In this document: positions 38,854 through 47,681 of the stretch, one piece after another | How the letters are laid out: every line of letters begins with the position of its first letter | Numbering within the stretch: the stretch's first letter is position 1 | NCBI GenBank assembly: GCA_934667625.1 | Contig: CAKUMH010000005.1 | Location: 62,001-126,000, forward strand | Source of the DNA: an uncultured Elusimicrobiales bacterium | GTDB lineage: Bacteria > Elusimicrobiota > Elusimicrobia > Elusimicrobiales > Elusimicrobiaceae | Length of the DNA stretch: 64,000 nucleotides | Direction: 5' to 3' | Program-made: the position numbers and the translations under genes | The notes under the pieces: generated by a model | What the model saw: only the letters and a program-made list of their open reading frames with translations | Told to the model about the DNA's origin: nothing | Database searches by the model: none

Positions 38854-39390
38854 ATGAAAAACTGCTTGCACAAAAAAGGTTTTACGTTGGTGGAAATTTT
38901 GGTGGCGGTGATGATTGTGGTGCTGCTTGTCACCATGGCGGTGCCGTTGTACGAAAAGACGGTGGAAAAATCCCGCATGGCCGAGGCGCGCACCATGCTC
39001 AAAAAGATTTTGGACGCCAAACTGCGCACCTTGGATAATATGGAAATGGCGAAATACACCAGCGGAGAGTTCGGCTTTGAACATTTGGATATTTCCATTC
39101 CGTGTGCGGGCGGCTCCTGCCGCGGTGTTTCCTTTAACACCAAGGATTTCACGTATACGCTTCTTCCTACGGGCACGCTTTCCGGTTCCTCGGCCACACT
39201 GGCCAATGCCGTTTGTGCGGCGCGCCGCACGGGCGACAACAAGGGCGTGAACTTTTTGTACTTGGGCGAATTGGAGACGGATTCCTCCCGCGACAAATTT
39301 CTCTGCAACAGTGGCGGCGTACCCAACGGCTGCGAGGCATACGGTCTTTCCTCCACTGCCGGCACTGCCTGGTGCAGGCCTCTCCCGTAG
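38854..39390 (+). CDS. Type IV prepilin-like protein
   Basis: A 178-residue prepilin, leader MKNCLHKKG|FTLVEILVAVMIVVLLVT with Glu5, VPLYEKTVEKSRMAEARTML as helix, and CAGGSCRGVSFN and CNSGGVPNGCEAYGL in the head. Last gene of the operon; no clear terminator, REP palindromes follow within 25 bases. A TAGGAGAATTTT ribosome-binding site precedes it. Confidence 0.88.
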   Translation: MKNCLHKKGFTLVEILVAVMIVVLLVTMAVPLYEKTVEKSRMAEARTMLKKILDAKLRTLDNMEMAKYTSGEFGFEHLDISIPCAGGSCRGVSFNTKDFTYTLLPTGTLSGSSATLANAVCAARRTGDNKGVNFLYLGELETDSSRDKFLCNSGGVPNGCEAYGLSSTAGTAWCRPLP

Positions 39391-39409
39391 GGAAATTCTT
39401 TTTCTCTTT

Positions 39410-39552
39410 CCGTTGTCATCCCGGAGAGTTGTAGGCCGGGATCTTGCCGTTTCATTATAAGGTCATACTGAACTTGTTTCAGCATCTACCGCTTGGGTTG
39501 TTTTGTCCATTATTAATTAAGGGTCATGCTGGAAAGTCTTAGTCCAGCATCT
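39410..39552. repeat. REP-type palindromes
   Basis: GTCATCCCGGAGAGTTGTAG with GCCGGGATC (39413), GTCATACTGAACTTGTTTCAGCAT (39463) and GTCATGCTGGAAAGTCTTAG with TCCAGCATC (39522). They lie directly upstream of prepilin cassette 3, as at 28.4 and 62.5 kb. Confidence 0.8.
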
Positions 39553-39636
39553 CTTCCACTTTTAAAATAGCGATCACCTGGACTAAAACACTCCAGCAGA
39601 ACTCCTTATTTTTTAATGGGAATTCCCTTCCTTTTT

Positions 39637-39731
39637 GTGTCGTTTTTGGGCTGGCAACATATAAAGGGGTTGTATTCGTTTTTTTTTTGATAAATTTTGA
39701 GTATACGAAAAATTTATCAAAAAGGAAGGTC
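39637..39731 (+). repeat. Prepilin 5' cassette, copy 3
   Basis: Conserved block, a 10-T tract (39679-39688), and a 30-nt dyad at 39689-39718 with 10-bp arms GATAAATTTT/AAAATTTATC plus central GTATAC, then AAAAAGGAAGG. Confidence 0.9.
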
Positions 39732-39734
39732 GTT

Positions 39735-40232
39735 ATGAAAAACGTTACTACAAGCCGTTTAGGCGGGTTTACGCTCATTGAGTTATTAGTGGTTGTCCTC
39801 ATTATCGGTATCTTGGCGGCGGTGGCGGTGCCACAATACCAAAAGGCGGTCATGAAGGCGCGCGTGATGAGCTTGGTGCCGCTTATCCAAACGATTGTAA
39901 ATGCCCAACAGGTGTATTTTATGGCCAATGGCAAGTACGCGGTGGATTTTGATGACTTGGATATAGAACTGCCTGCCGGGGCCGACTATAAATCTGCGAA
40001 CCGTGTGAGTTATAAGAATTTTGAGTGTGTTTTTTATATCAACGCGGGGCAGCCGCGTTCCGTGTATTGTAACGGGAAGAGTCCCGGAGCACCGGAGATG
40101 GAGCGTTATTTTACGGGGAAAAATTTTATTTGCTGGGGTGCTTCCGGCTTAGCAAAATCCGTGTGCCAAAGTATTTCGGGCCGTACGACTCCCACCCTCT
40201 TTACAACGGGTGCGGAGGGGTACCCGTTTTAA
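39735..40232 (+). CDS. Type IV prepilin-like protein
   Basis: A 165-residue prepilin, leader [29 protein letters not shown] with Glu5 and [20 protein letters not shown]. Nearly identical in the first 40 residues to the genes at 6866 and 62880 but unrelated in the head, which carries [18 protein letters not shown] and FICWGASG. The pattern (constant 5' end, variable 3' part) suggests cassette duplication with diversification. Confidence 0.9.
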   Translation: MKNVTTSRLGGFTLIELLVVVLIIGILAAVAVPQYQKAVMKARVMSLVPLIQTIVNAQQVYFMANGKYAVDFDDLDIELPAGADYKSANRVSYKNFECVFYINAGQPRSVYCNGKSPGAPEMERYFTGKNFICWGASGLAKSVCQSISGRTTPTLFTTGAEGYPF

Positions 40233-40245
40233 CCGACACTTACCA

Positions 40246-40286
40246 AAAAATCCCCGCGGGCTTTATCGCGCCGCGGGGATTTTTTT
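40246..40286. terminator. Bidirectional terminator
   Basis: AAATCCCCGCGG and CCGCGGGGATTT arms around CTTTATCGCG with A-run and T-run flanks, shared with the convergent DUF885-like gene. Confidence 0.9.
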
Positions 40287-40299
40287 GTTTCCCTCTAAA

Positions 40300-42156
40300 T
40301 TATTTCGTATGATTTTTTTCGTTGAGCCGTTTGGTTTCGCTCTCCAAAAAAGAGGGGGGAACATTGCCCGCCTGCAGTACAAGCGCGTGGAAGGCGGCGG
40401 GGGAGAATTTTTTACCCCACTTTTTTTGCCAATACGCGCGCAGGTTGTCCAGCGCATCCTTGCCCCACACATAGCTGACGGCCTCTCCAGGCCGTGCGGA
40501 AACGCCCTTGAGCAGTTCCTCCGCCTCTTCCTGCGCAAACCCATTCTCCGTCACCAAAAAACGAATGGCATCTGTGTACGAATACTGTTTGGTATGCAGG
40601 CGCGCATCCACTAAGGCCCGTGCCGCCAGGCAGTAGTGGTTCCACGCCAAAAACAACAAGTCCTCGTCCGTGGCCAAGGCGCCGCCTTCGCGGGTCAGGT
40701 CTAGGGCGTAAGCGCTCCACCCGTTGGCCAAGGCAGCCGCGGGATAATAGCGGCGCACGGTGGAAAGGTTCTTTTCGGTCGCGGCCTGATACATCCGCCC
40801 CGGCACGCCTTCTTGCGCCAGGCGCACCTTGAGTGTCGGCGCGTTAAAATCCTGTGTTAATTGTTCCTCGCGCGCCAAGCGGTTCCCCGCAGGCAGACGC
40901 AGATACAGCGCAGGCACGGCGGCTGTAAGGGCTCCGGCGCGGTAGGGCTGTGTGTAGGCGTAATAGGCCGGCAGCGGACGCACGACAAAGGTCGTCTGCC
41001 CGGCGGGCAGCAGCCCCTTTTGCACTAAATCGGTTTGGGTTTGATGAGCCAGTTGGGTGGCAAAACCCGTTAAATCAGCCGTGTTTTCCGGCGCGCGCGC
41101 CAAGCGTTTGGAAAGCGCGTAAAAATCCTGTGCCGTTGGGGGAACAAAGCCGTGCTTTTTGGCCTTTTGTTTCTTTTGCGGCGCCAGCGTTTCCACGGAC
41201 GGCTGTGCATTCAAATCGTCCACCACCGTCACTTCCGCCTCGCCCGTTTGCTGTTCCTCTTGGGCAAAGGGAGCCAGCGTACCAGCCAGTTCCTCCTGTG
41301 CCGCACGGAAATTTTCCTCCAGGCGTTTTAGCAGTTTGACGGGTTTTTCATTCACCTGGTAGCGCGTGGCCAACACGCGGGCGTACAGGTCGGTGCCCAG
41401 GCGGAAATCCTGTTCGTTCTTTTCCTGCGACAATTTTTTAAACAGGTCAAACATTTGTTTAATGGCCTTTTTGGCGGTTTGCCCGTCTTTTCTCAGCTGG
41501 ATGAGGGTATATTCGTCCTCTTCATCCTGCTGTAAAAAAGCGGACAGCTCGTCAAAGGATAAATAGGCGTAATAGGCCTTTTCCATGGCCTGCTGGGACA
41601 GGAAGGTGGGCGGCTGTACCAAGTTTTGTTCGGCCTGCGCGGCCAAGGCGGGCAGTGCGTTTAAACGTGCCAACAGCGCCGCGCGCTTTTGCGCGGTGGA
41701 AAGCGTATCTGCCAGCAGTACGTCGTAAAGCGCGTCAAAGGCCTCGGTGTAATAAAGCGGATTGGTTTCAATGCGGTTGCGCTCCAAATCCAGCAAATCG
41801 TTGTTGAGCGCGTTTTCCAGTAACGCCCGTTCGGCGCGCTTGGCCGGGGACAATTTTTCCGTGCGTACATTTTTTAAATTTTCCTGCACGCTTTTTAGGG
41901 CATTTAACGCTTGGGCGCTGGCCTGCGGCGTGCGGACCGTCAGCTTGGAAGCCGCCGCGGGAAACCCCAGCCGGAAGGCCCGCTCGGGGTACGACGACAC
42001 CAACACAGAGGCGTACCGGTTGGCCGCGTCGGTGAGCAGGTTGTTTTCCAACATGGCGTCAATGTCCTCAAATTCAAAGGTCTGCGCCTGCACGGGGGGG
42101 AACGGCGCCACGGCGAGCGCCGCCGCAAGCAACATCACACAACTCAGTTTTTTCAT
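40300..42156 (-). CDS. Exported DUF885-like protein, probable pseudoenzyme
   Basis: A 618-residue protein with a Sec signal peptide (MKKLSCVMLLAAALAVAPFP, cleavage after VQAQ). Fold and late-domain motifs resemble DUF885 proteins, whose active site is normally HEGxPGH followed by EGWAxYxE. Here these read AQEGVPGRMYQ (about residues 445-455) and ANGWSAYALD: both histidines and the later Glu are replaced. Loss of the metal site suggests a non-catalytic or repurposed periplasmic protein. The DUF885 assignment rests on these degenerate motifs and on length. Confidence 0.65.
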   Translation of the reverse strand: MKKLSCVMLLAAALAVAPFPPVQAQTFEFEDIDAMLENNLLTDAANRYASVLVSSYPERAFRLGFPAAASKLTVRTPQASAQALNALKSVQENLKNVRTEKLSPAKRAERALLENALNNDLLDLERNRIETNPLYYTEAFDALYDVLLADTLSTAQKRAALLARLNALPALAAQAEQNLVQPPTFLSQQAMEKAYYAYLSFDELSAFLQQDEEDEYTLIQLRKDGQTAKKAIKQMFDLFKKLSQEKNEQDFRLGTDLYARVLATRYQVNEKPVKLLKRLEENFRAAQEELAGTLAPFAQEEQQTGEAEVTVVDDLNAQPSVETLAPQKKQKAKKHGFVPPTAQDFYALSKRLARAPENTADLTGFATQLAHQTQTDLVQKGLLPAGQTTFVVRPLPAYYAYTQPYRAGALTAAVPALYLRLPAGNRLAREEQLTQDFNAPTLKVRLAQEGVPGRMYQAATEKNLSTVRRYYPAAALANGWSAYALDLTREGGALATDEDLLFLAWNHYCLAARALVDARLHTKQYSYTDAIRFLVTENGFAQEEAEELLKGVSARPGEAVSYVWGKDALDNLRAYWQKKWGKKFSPAAFHALVLQAGNVPPSFLESETKRLNEKNHTK

Positions 42157-42363
42157 ACGATGATTGGTTTCCTGTTTTTCCGCCGAAACGGAAATAAAAT
42201 TCCTTCTAATAAGGCAAGCCGAAGGGCGCTTACTTTAATTGTATTGTTTGGCAGGGTTCATTGTCAAATAAAAAAGAATGTTTGCCACCAGGCCTCAAAA
42301 TGTGTTACAATACTTGTACCTCAAACGGAACAAGTGTTTTTTACATGAGGTCGCACAAACCCG

Positions 42364-42392
42364 TTTACCTTGCCCTCCGTTTTTTGTATAAT
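42364..42392 (+). promoter_or_regulatory. Promoter of the tRNA-Lys/tRNA-Leu/tig unit
   Basis: TTTACC (42364-42369), a 17-bp spacer and TATAAT (42387-42392), 20 bases before tRNA-Lys. Confidence 0.75.
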
Positions 42393-42411
42393 CTATCCGT
42401 AGAACCCTTTC

Positions 42412-42484
42412 GGGCCATTAGCTCAGTTGGTAGAGCAGACGCCTCTTAAGCGTAAGGTCGTGAGTTCGAGCCTCACATGGCCCA
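42412..42484 (+). tRNA. tRNA-Lys (anticodon CTT)
   Basis: A 73-nt cloverleaf: acceptor GGGCCAT/ATGGCCC, D-arm AGCTCAGTTGGTAGAGC, anticodon loop CTCTTAA (CTT), T-arm GTGAGTTCGAGCCTCAC, discriminator A; CCA not encoded. Confidence 0.95.
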
Positions 42485-42520
42485 CTTTTTTCACGCAAAC
42501 AATTTTTAATAAAAGAAAAA

Positions 42521-42602
42521 GGACGGATGGCGGAATCGGCAGACGCGTACGCCTTAGGAGCGTATGGAGCAATCCGTGAGGGTTCAAGTCCCTCTCCGTC
42601 CA
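42521..42602 (+). tRNA. tRNA-Leu (anticodon TAG)
   Basis: An 82-nt class II tRNA: acceptor GGACGGA/TCCGTCC, anticodon stem TACGC/GCGTA with loop CTTAGGA (TAG), a variable arm (TGGAGCAATCC), T-arm GAGGGTTCAAGTCCCTC, discriminator A; CCA not encoded. It is likely co-transcribed with tRNA-Lys and trigger factor. Confidence 0.95.
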
Positions 42603-42638
42603 GATTTTCGGCCCGTCCGATACCAAGGAGTGTATAAG

Positions 42639-43922
42639 ATGTCCATCTTCAAAACTGCCCAGAAAGGGGAAGTAAAAACCCAACAGCTTAAAAAAGAAGG
42701 CTGCCGCGTAAGCTTGTCCGTGGAAGCCACCCCGGAACTGGTTACCAAATGCTTTCAAAACGCCGCCGTGCAGGTGCAATCCCGTGCGCAAATGCAGGGT
42801 TTCCGCGCCGGAAAAGTACCGCTTGATTTGGTGAAACAAAATTTTGCCGGACACATTAAAGAACGCGCGCTGGACTTGACGGTTAAGGCCGCCATCAATG
42901 CCGCGTTGGAAGACGCCAAGCTGGACGCTGTCGCCGTGCCCACTTTAACCAAGGCCGATTTTAACGCCTTTAACGACGGCAAAAACTTCTCCTTTGAAAT
43001 CGCCGTGGACGTGGCCCCCGAGTTTGATGTAAAAGACTATAAGGGTATTGCCATTGCCAAAAAGCCCGAAACGGCCGCCGACGCTGACGTGACCGAAAAC
43101 TTAAACCGCGTGCTGGACGCCAACGCCCGCCTGGAAAGCGCCAAAGACGGCGCCGTGATTGACGACAAATGCTTTGCCGTCGTACACTACACGGGCAAAC
43201 GCAACGGCACCGAAGATTACAAATTAAGTGCCGACAGCGAACTGGTGGATATGTCCGCCCCGCAAACCATGCCCGGCCTCGCGGAAGCGATCAAAGGCCT
43301 TAAAAAAGGCGATGTAAAAGATTTTGAATCCAAAGACGGCAAAGACGTCCTGTCCTTCCACGTCACCGTGGACGACATCAAAAACAAACTCGTCCCCGAG
43401 CTCAACGACAGCTTTGCCAAGGACATGGGCTTTGACACCCTGGACGCCTTAAAAGCCAAAGTGAAGGAAAGCCTGGACGAAGAAGCCAAGCAAAACGCCC
43501 GCCGCGACGAAATTGCCCAGATTGAAAATCACCTGGTCAAGGCCAACAATTTTGAATTGCCCCAAAGCTTGGTGGAAGAATATACCGAATCTTCCTTAAA
43601 CAACTTTGTGCGCAGCATGACGCAGCTCAAGCCCGAACAGTTAAACGCCGAACAGCGCAAAACGTTTGAAGAGCGCATCCGCCCCAGCGTGGAGAAGGAC
43701 CTGCGCATCGGCTACATTGTGCACGCCATTGCCAAAAAGGAAAACTTGGAGGCCACCGAGGCCGACTGGAAGGCCGAGCTGGACAAGAGCTTAGCTTCCG
43801 GCGGTAAAGCCGACGAAAAGAAAATCAAAGCCTTCTTTGCCGAACGCAAGGCCCACATTTTGGCCACGCTTTCCGAACGCAAGGTGTTTGATTTCCTCAA
43901 AGCCGAAGCCAAATATAAATAA
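42639..43922 (+). CDS. tig: Trigger factor
   Basis: A 427-residue ribosome-associated chaperone and prolyl isomerase. The ribosome-binding N-domain contains the G-F-R-x-G-K signature (MQGFRAGKVPLDLVKQNF), the FKBP-like domain begins near residue 165 (DDKCFAVVHYTGKRNG), and the C-terminal arms are helical (about 250-427). The ATG at 42639 follows AAGGAG and is 36 bases after tRNA-Leu. In many bacteria tig precedes clpP; that neighbour is not present here. Confidence 0.93.
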   Translation: MSIFKTAQKGEVKTQQLKKEGCRVSLSVEATPELVTKCFQNAAVQVQSRAQMQGFRAGKVPLDLVKQNFAGHIKERALDLTVKAAINAALEDAKLDAVAVPTLTKADFNAFNDGKNFSFEIAVDVAPEFDVKDYKGIAIAKKPETAADADVTENLNRVLDANARLESAKDGAVIDDKCFAVVHYTGKRNGTEDYKLSADSELVDMSAPQTMPGLAEAIKGLKKGDVKDFESKDGKDVLSFHVTVDDIKNKLVPELNDSFAKDMGFDTLDALKAKVKESLDEEAKQNARRDEIAQIENHLVKANNFELPQSLVEEYTESSLNNFVRSMTQLKPEQLNAEQRKTFEERIRPSVEKDLRIGYIVHAIAKKENLEATEADWKAELDKSLASGGKADEKKIKAFFAERKAHILATLSERKVFDFLKAEAKYK

Positions 43923-43937
43923 CTTTGACGGAGTGTA

Positions 43938-43974
43938 AAAATCCCCGCCTGCTTACCCGGGCGGGGATTTTGCC
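43938..43974 (+). terminator. Terminator of trigger factor
   Basis: AATCCCCGCC and GGCGGGGATT arms around TGCTTACCC, followed by TTGCC. Confidence 0.8.
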
Positions 43975-44193
43975 CCGAAAAAGACCGTTTTTTGGGTTGG
44001 TTCGTCACGGTTCCGGCCGAAACAAGCGGTTTTAACCTCAGGGAGTGCACGCAAGTGCGCTCCCTTTTGTGTGGGGCCCGTGCAAATTTGTGCGCGGCTG
44101 AGCCATGTTTTTTGGCCCTTGATTTTCCGGCGTTTTTATTATAAATTTAATGTAAGGACCGTTTTTTTAATTTAAACCGAAACGAGGATTTTT

Positions 44194-44766
44194 ATGAAGA
44201 AACTTTTATGGCTGATTGTTTTGTTTGCCTGGCCGGTGGCCGGTTCGGCCGAAGAGATGTCTTTCGTCACCACCCTGTCTGCTCCGGTGGGGGTGTTTTC
44301 CCGCGTGGAAACCGCCAACCCCACGGCGGTAGCCACCGCGCCGACGGTCAACTTCTGCCAAACGCGTTCCAATGCGGGCACCATCACGTTGCAGGGCACC
44401 GATGCGAACAAAGTGGCTTTTTCCACGCCCTCACTGCAGCTTCAAAACGGCACCACGCTGGGCGGCAATGTTCCCTTCTACCAGATAACCAACACCCTTT
44501 TCCTGCAAAGCGGCGGCAAGTTAACGGGCGGATCCCTGCATGCCTATCAGGTACAGGTTCTCAACACGGTCAGGGGAAAGGTGGCCGGAACGATGGAGGT
44601 TACCACTGCCAATTTGCAGGTGGCCAAAACCGATAATTTAACCATTCCCGGCGTTGCCTCTATCGTCTCCCCGCAGTCCATTACGGGTGCTGCCCTGCGT
44701 TGGATACACGACTGCGGCACCGGAATTGAAACCTGCAAGACCTACGTGCTTAAAACCGCCAATTAA
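44194..44766 (+). CDS. Secreted protein of unknown function
   Basis: A 190-residue protein with a clear signal peptide (MKKLLWLIVLFAWPVAGSAE) and a beta-rich mature part of repeated short strands (TITLQGTDANKVAFSTPSLQ; LQNGTTLGGNVPFYQI), plus cysteines in VNFCQTRSN and IHDCGTGIETCKTY. There is no recognisable domain. Its location before the pilus-associated genes may be coincidental; a 160-base gap follows. Confidence 0.7.
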   Translation: MKKLLWLIVLFAWPVAGSAEEMSFVTTLSAPVGVFSRVETANPTAVATAPTVNFCQTRSNAGTITLQGTDANKVAFSTPSLQLQNGTTLGGNVPFYQITNTLFLQSGGKLTGGSLHAYQVQVLNTVRGKVAGTMEVTTANLQVAKTDNLTIPGVASIVSPQSITGAALRWIHDCGTGIETCKTYVLKTAN

Positions 44767-44929
44767 TTTTTTATTCCTTTGTTCTTTCCGGCTCGCGGCA
44801 CTGGCCCGGGCCGTTTTTGTGTCCGCACCAGGTGCTTCCGCCCGTCCTGCCGCAACTACACCAAAAACGCGCTTTCCTTCCAGCTTATAAAAAACTACAA
44901 TATAACCATCTTATTTGCGGGGGATGTTT

Positions 44930-47548
44930 ATGCTCAATTTAATTAAAACCGCCAAAGAACCCATTTACATGAAGTTTATCCGCATCCTTTTGGCGGCCTG
45001 TTTTTTGGTGGTTCCGCTTGTCTTTTTTACCGATTTAACCGCCAATCCGTTTTTTGTGCAAAATGTACTTTTGTACGTACTGATTGCCTTCATTTACGCC
45101 ACCTTGGCGATCAAGTTCTTGCGCTCCAAGGATATTGATTTCACCAAAACCTTTTTTGATTTGGCCTTCTTTGTCTATGTTATCACCTGTGTGGTGGGGT
45201 GGCTTTCCGCCGTTTCGTCCGCGCCGCAGGCGTTGCGCCAAACCATGTTTTACGGTTTGCTTAACTATGGCAGCCTGCTTTTTATCGTGGGCTTGGGTGC
45301 TTATGTGATGAGCAAAAACGTTGTCTTTTCCGGCACGATTGAAAGCAAAACCAACTATATTTTGCTCTTTTTGGCGTGGGGGGCGCTGTGGTATTTCCTG
45401 CCGCATTTAAAGACGCACCTCTCCTCCACTAACCTGTTTGCACAAATGTTTGACTGGTACGCCCTCTTCCTGTGGATTTTAGGCGTATGGCTGGGTGTGC
45501 GCGTGCTTAGAAAGCTCACGCAGGAAAACATTTTAGTGCTGATTTTTGTGGCGGTTTTTTTGGCCTGCTGCTATGGCGTGCTGCAGGCGCTGGGGCTGGA
45601 GTTTTTGTGGCCGTTTGAAATCAACCAATTTGCCACCAAGGCCTTCTCCACCTTTGGCAACCCGAACTTTCTCTCCTCCGCGGTGGTGATGCTCCTGCCG
45701 GCGCTTTTGGTGTACTACATGCGCACGGACAGCAAAAAGGATTTCATCGTTTACGGTCTTTTGGTGCTGGTGTATATTTTGTTCCTGTGCTTTGGGCTGG
45801 CGCGTTCGTGCTGGATCGGTGCCGTGTGCGGGTTGATTATGATGTGGATGTTCGGTACCCTGCGTGCGCTTATTTGGCAGCGCAAGGGACGGGTGTTTTT
45901 GCTGGCGCTTTTAGCCGTGGGTGTTGGTTGGGGGTCCGTGTATGTGGACGCCAACAAAGGCGCTCCCAGCCCCGTGGCCAAACGCGCGGCGGAGCTTACG
46001 CAGGTCACGCCGGCTAACATTACGCTTAAAGTGGAGAAGGATAAAATTTTCCAATCGCTCCACCAGCGTCTTTTTATGTGGGATGTATCCAAAGAAATCT
46101 TTTTGGAACGCCCGGTGCTGGGCAGTGGGCTAGGCAATTTCCAAATGGCTTTTGAACAAAACCAGCCCAAAACGCTCCTGCGCTACCCCAATTTGCGCGA
46201 ACTCAAAACCATTACCCACGCGCCGCATAACGAGCTGTTCTTCCAGCTGGCGCAGGGGGGGATTGTCGGTTTGGGGCTGTTTTTGTTTATGTTTATGGTG
46301 CTGTTTTTGGAAGTGCGGGACTTTGCCGCCCACAAAAAAGAGGGCGACAAAAAGCAGCTTCTCCAAGCGCTCTTTTGCGGTATTTTGGGCATGCTGGCGG
46401 ATAATATGCTCAACATTTCGCTCCATGCCGTGGTGCCGGCCTTCATCTTTTGGTGGATGGTTGGGGCCGAGGTCAGCGGCGTAGGGAAGGAAGAGGGAAA
46501 AATCGCCATCACCGCCAACCCCGTCACCAAAACGGTGGCGTTGGTAGTGCTGGGGGCCAGCGCGGCTGTCCTGTTGTGGCAGGGGCTGTGGCTGGCGAGC
46601 GAACACCGTTCGTTCTTGGGTCAAAAGGCGTTGGCCGCCAAGGATTACGTCTCTGCCGAAAAGAACCTTTCCGTCGCCCTTTCCTATTACCCGGCCAATA
46701 CGGAGGCGGGTTTCCGCCTGGGCAATGTACTGCTTTCGCAGGGGAAATACCGCGAGTCCCTGTCCGCGTTTGAAAAAACTATTTCAGCCGCCTCGTATTA
46801 CGAGGAGGTCTATTTCCACGCCGCCTTGGCCGCGTTGGGCACGCACGATACCAAAAAAGCCGTGCATTATTTAATGGATAATTTAAAATTGCACCCGTAC
46901 CATTTGCAGGGATATTTAATGCTCGTGCAGCTCCTGCACGAGGACGTCATCTATGCGGACGAAACCGCGCTTTCCCTCATGGAACGCGGTCTTTCGCTCT
47001 TTCCGTACGAGACCTCGCTGTGGCGCACGGCAGGCGAAGTGTACCAAAAACTGGGCGACACGGAATATGCCAAAAACACGTATAAGCGCGGCCTATCCGT
47101 GGACACGCTGGATGCGGAACTGCTCAAGCGTTTGGAAAAACTCTATCCCGCCCGCTCCGCCGACAGACCGGCCATTATTGCGCAAGCCAAGCAATTGCAG
47201 CGCTATCAGGAAAAGGCCGACAAGTTTGACAAAATGTCTCCCTACTACCAGCACCGCCTGCGCGCGGAAGTGGAGCAGTATATTGCCGACTATCCCGAAG
47301 ATACCAACGGCAAGATTCTGCTGGCGCGCATTTTGTCCCTGGCCGGGAACGACCTCAAGGCCAAAGAGGTGCTGGATGGCGTACTGAAGGACTACCCCGA
47401 CGATCTGTGGGCCAATTTGGCGCTCTCCACCTTGTACTACAAGGCGGAGGATTTGGAAAACGCCCGCCGCTGTTTGCAGGATGCTCTTTTTTACTACCCG
47501 CAAAACGCGTTGGCCACGGCTCGCCTGCAGGCGCTGGAGCGTGCCTAA
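44930..47548 (+). CDS. Wzy_C/O-antigen-ligase-like membrane protein with TPR tail
   Basis: An 872-residue paralogue of the protein at 24621: about 12 membrane helices (15-560), a loop containing HAPHNELFFQLAQGG near residue 430, FSTFGNPNFLSSAVVMLLP upstream, and a long C-terminal TPR region (about 570-872). ATG 44930 has better spacing from the GGGGG tract than ATG 44924; either is possible. Its position immediately before the pilus operon suggests a role in pilin or surface glycan transfer (TfpW/PglL-like), by inference from superfamily and context. Confidence 0.78.
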   Translation: MLNLIKTAKEPIYMKFIRILLAACFLVVPLVFFTDLTANPFFVQNVLLYVLIAFIYATLAIKFLRSKDIDFTKTFFDLAFFVYVITCVVGWLSAVSSAPQALRQTMFYGLLNYGSLLFIVGLGAYVMSKNVVFSGTIESKTNYILLFLAWGALWYFLPHLKTHLSSTNLFAQMFDWYALFLWILGVWLGVRVLRKLTQENILVLIFVAVFLACCYGVLQALGLEFLWPFEINQFATKAFSTFGNPNFLSSAVVMLLPALLVYYMRTDSKKDFIVYGLLVLVYILFLCFGLARSCWIGAVCGLIMMWMFGTLRALIWQRKGRVFLLALLAVGVGWGSVYVDANKGAPSPVAKRAAELTQVTPANITLKVEKDKIFQSLHQRLFMWDVSKEIFLERPVLGSGLGNFQMAFEQNQPKTLLRYPNLRELKTITHAPHNELFFQLAQGGIVGLGLFLFMFMVLFLEVRDFAAHKKEGDKKQLLQALFCGILGMLADNMLNISLHAVVPAFIFWWMVGAEVSGVGKEEGKIAITANPVTKTVALVVLGASAAVLLWQGLWLASEHRSFLGQKALAAKDYVSAEKNLSVALSYYPANTEAGFRLGNVLLSQGKYRESLSAFEKTISAASYYEEVYFHAALAALGTHDTKKAVHYLMDNLKLHPYHLQGYLMLVQLLHEDVIYADETALSLMERGLSLFPYETSLWRTAGEVYQKLGDTEYAKNTYKRGLSVDTLDAELLKRLEKLYPARSADRPAIIAQAKQLQRYQEKADKFDKMSPYYQHRLRAEVEQYIADYPEDTNGKILLARILSLAGNDLKAKEVLDGVLKDYPDDLWANLALSTLYYKAEDLENARRCLQDALFYYPQNALATARLQALERA

Positions 47549-47593
47549 AAAAACAAAAAAATAAGGAACCCGTAAAAAAGTAAAAAAAGTTGC

Positions 47594-47621
47594 TTTACAA
47601 ACCGTGCGAAATTGCTATAAT
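47594..47621 (+). promoter_or_regulatory. Promoter of the pilus/secretion operon
   Basis: TTTACA (47594-47599), a 16-bp spacer and TATAAT (47616-47621), 61 bases before the first ATG. Confidence 0.72.
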
Positions 47622-47681
47622 TCTAGTATCTGTGTGTTGCAGGGTATAAGACGATATCATCGCAAGGGACAGGATTACCGA

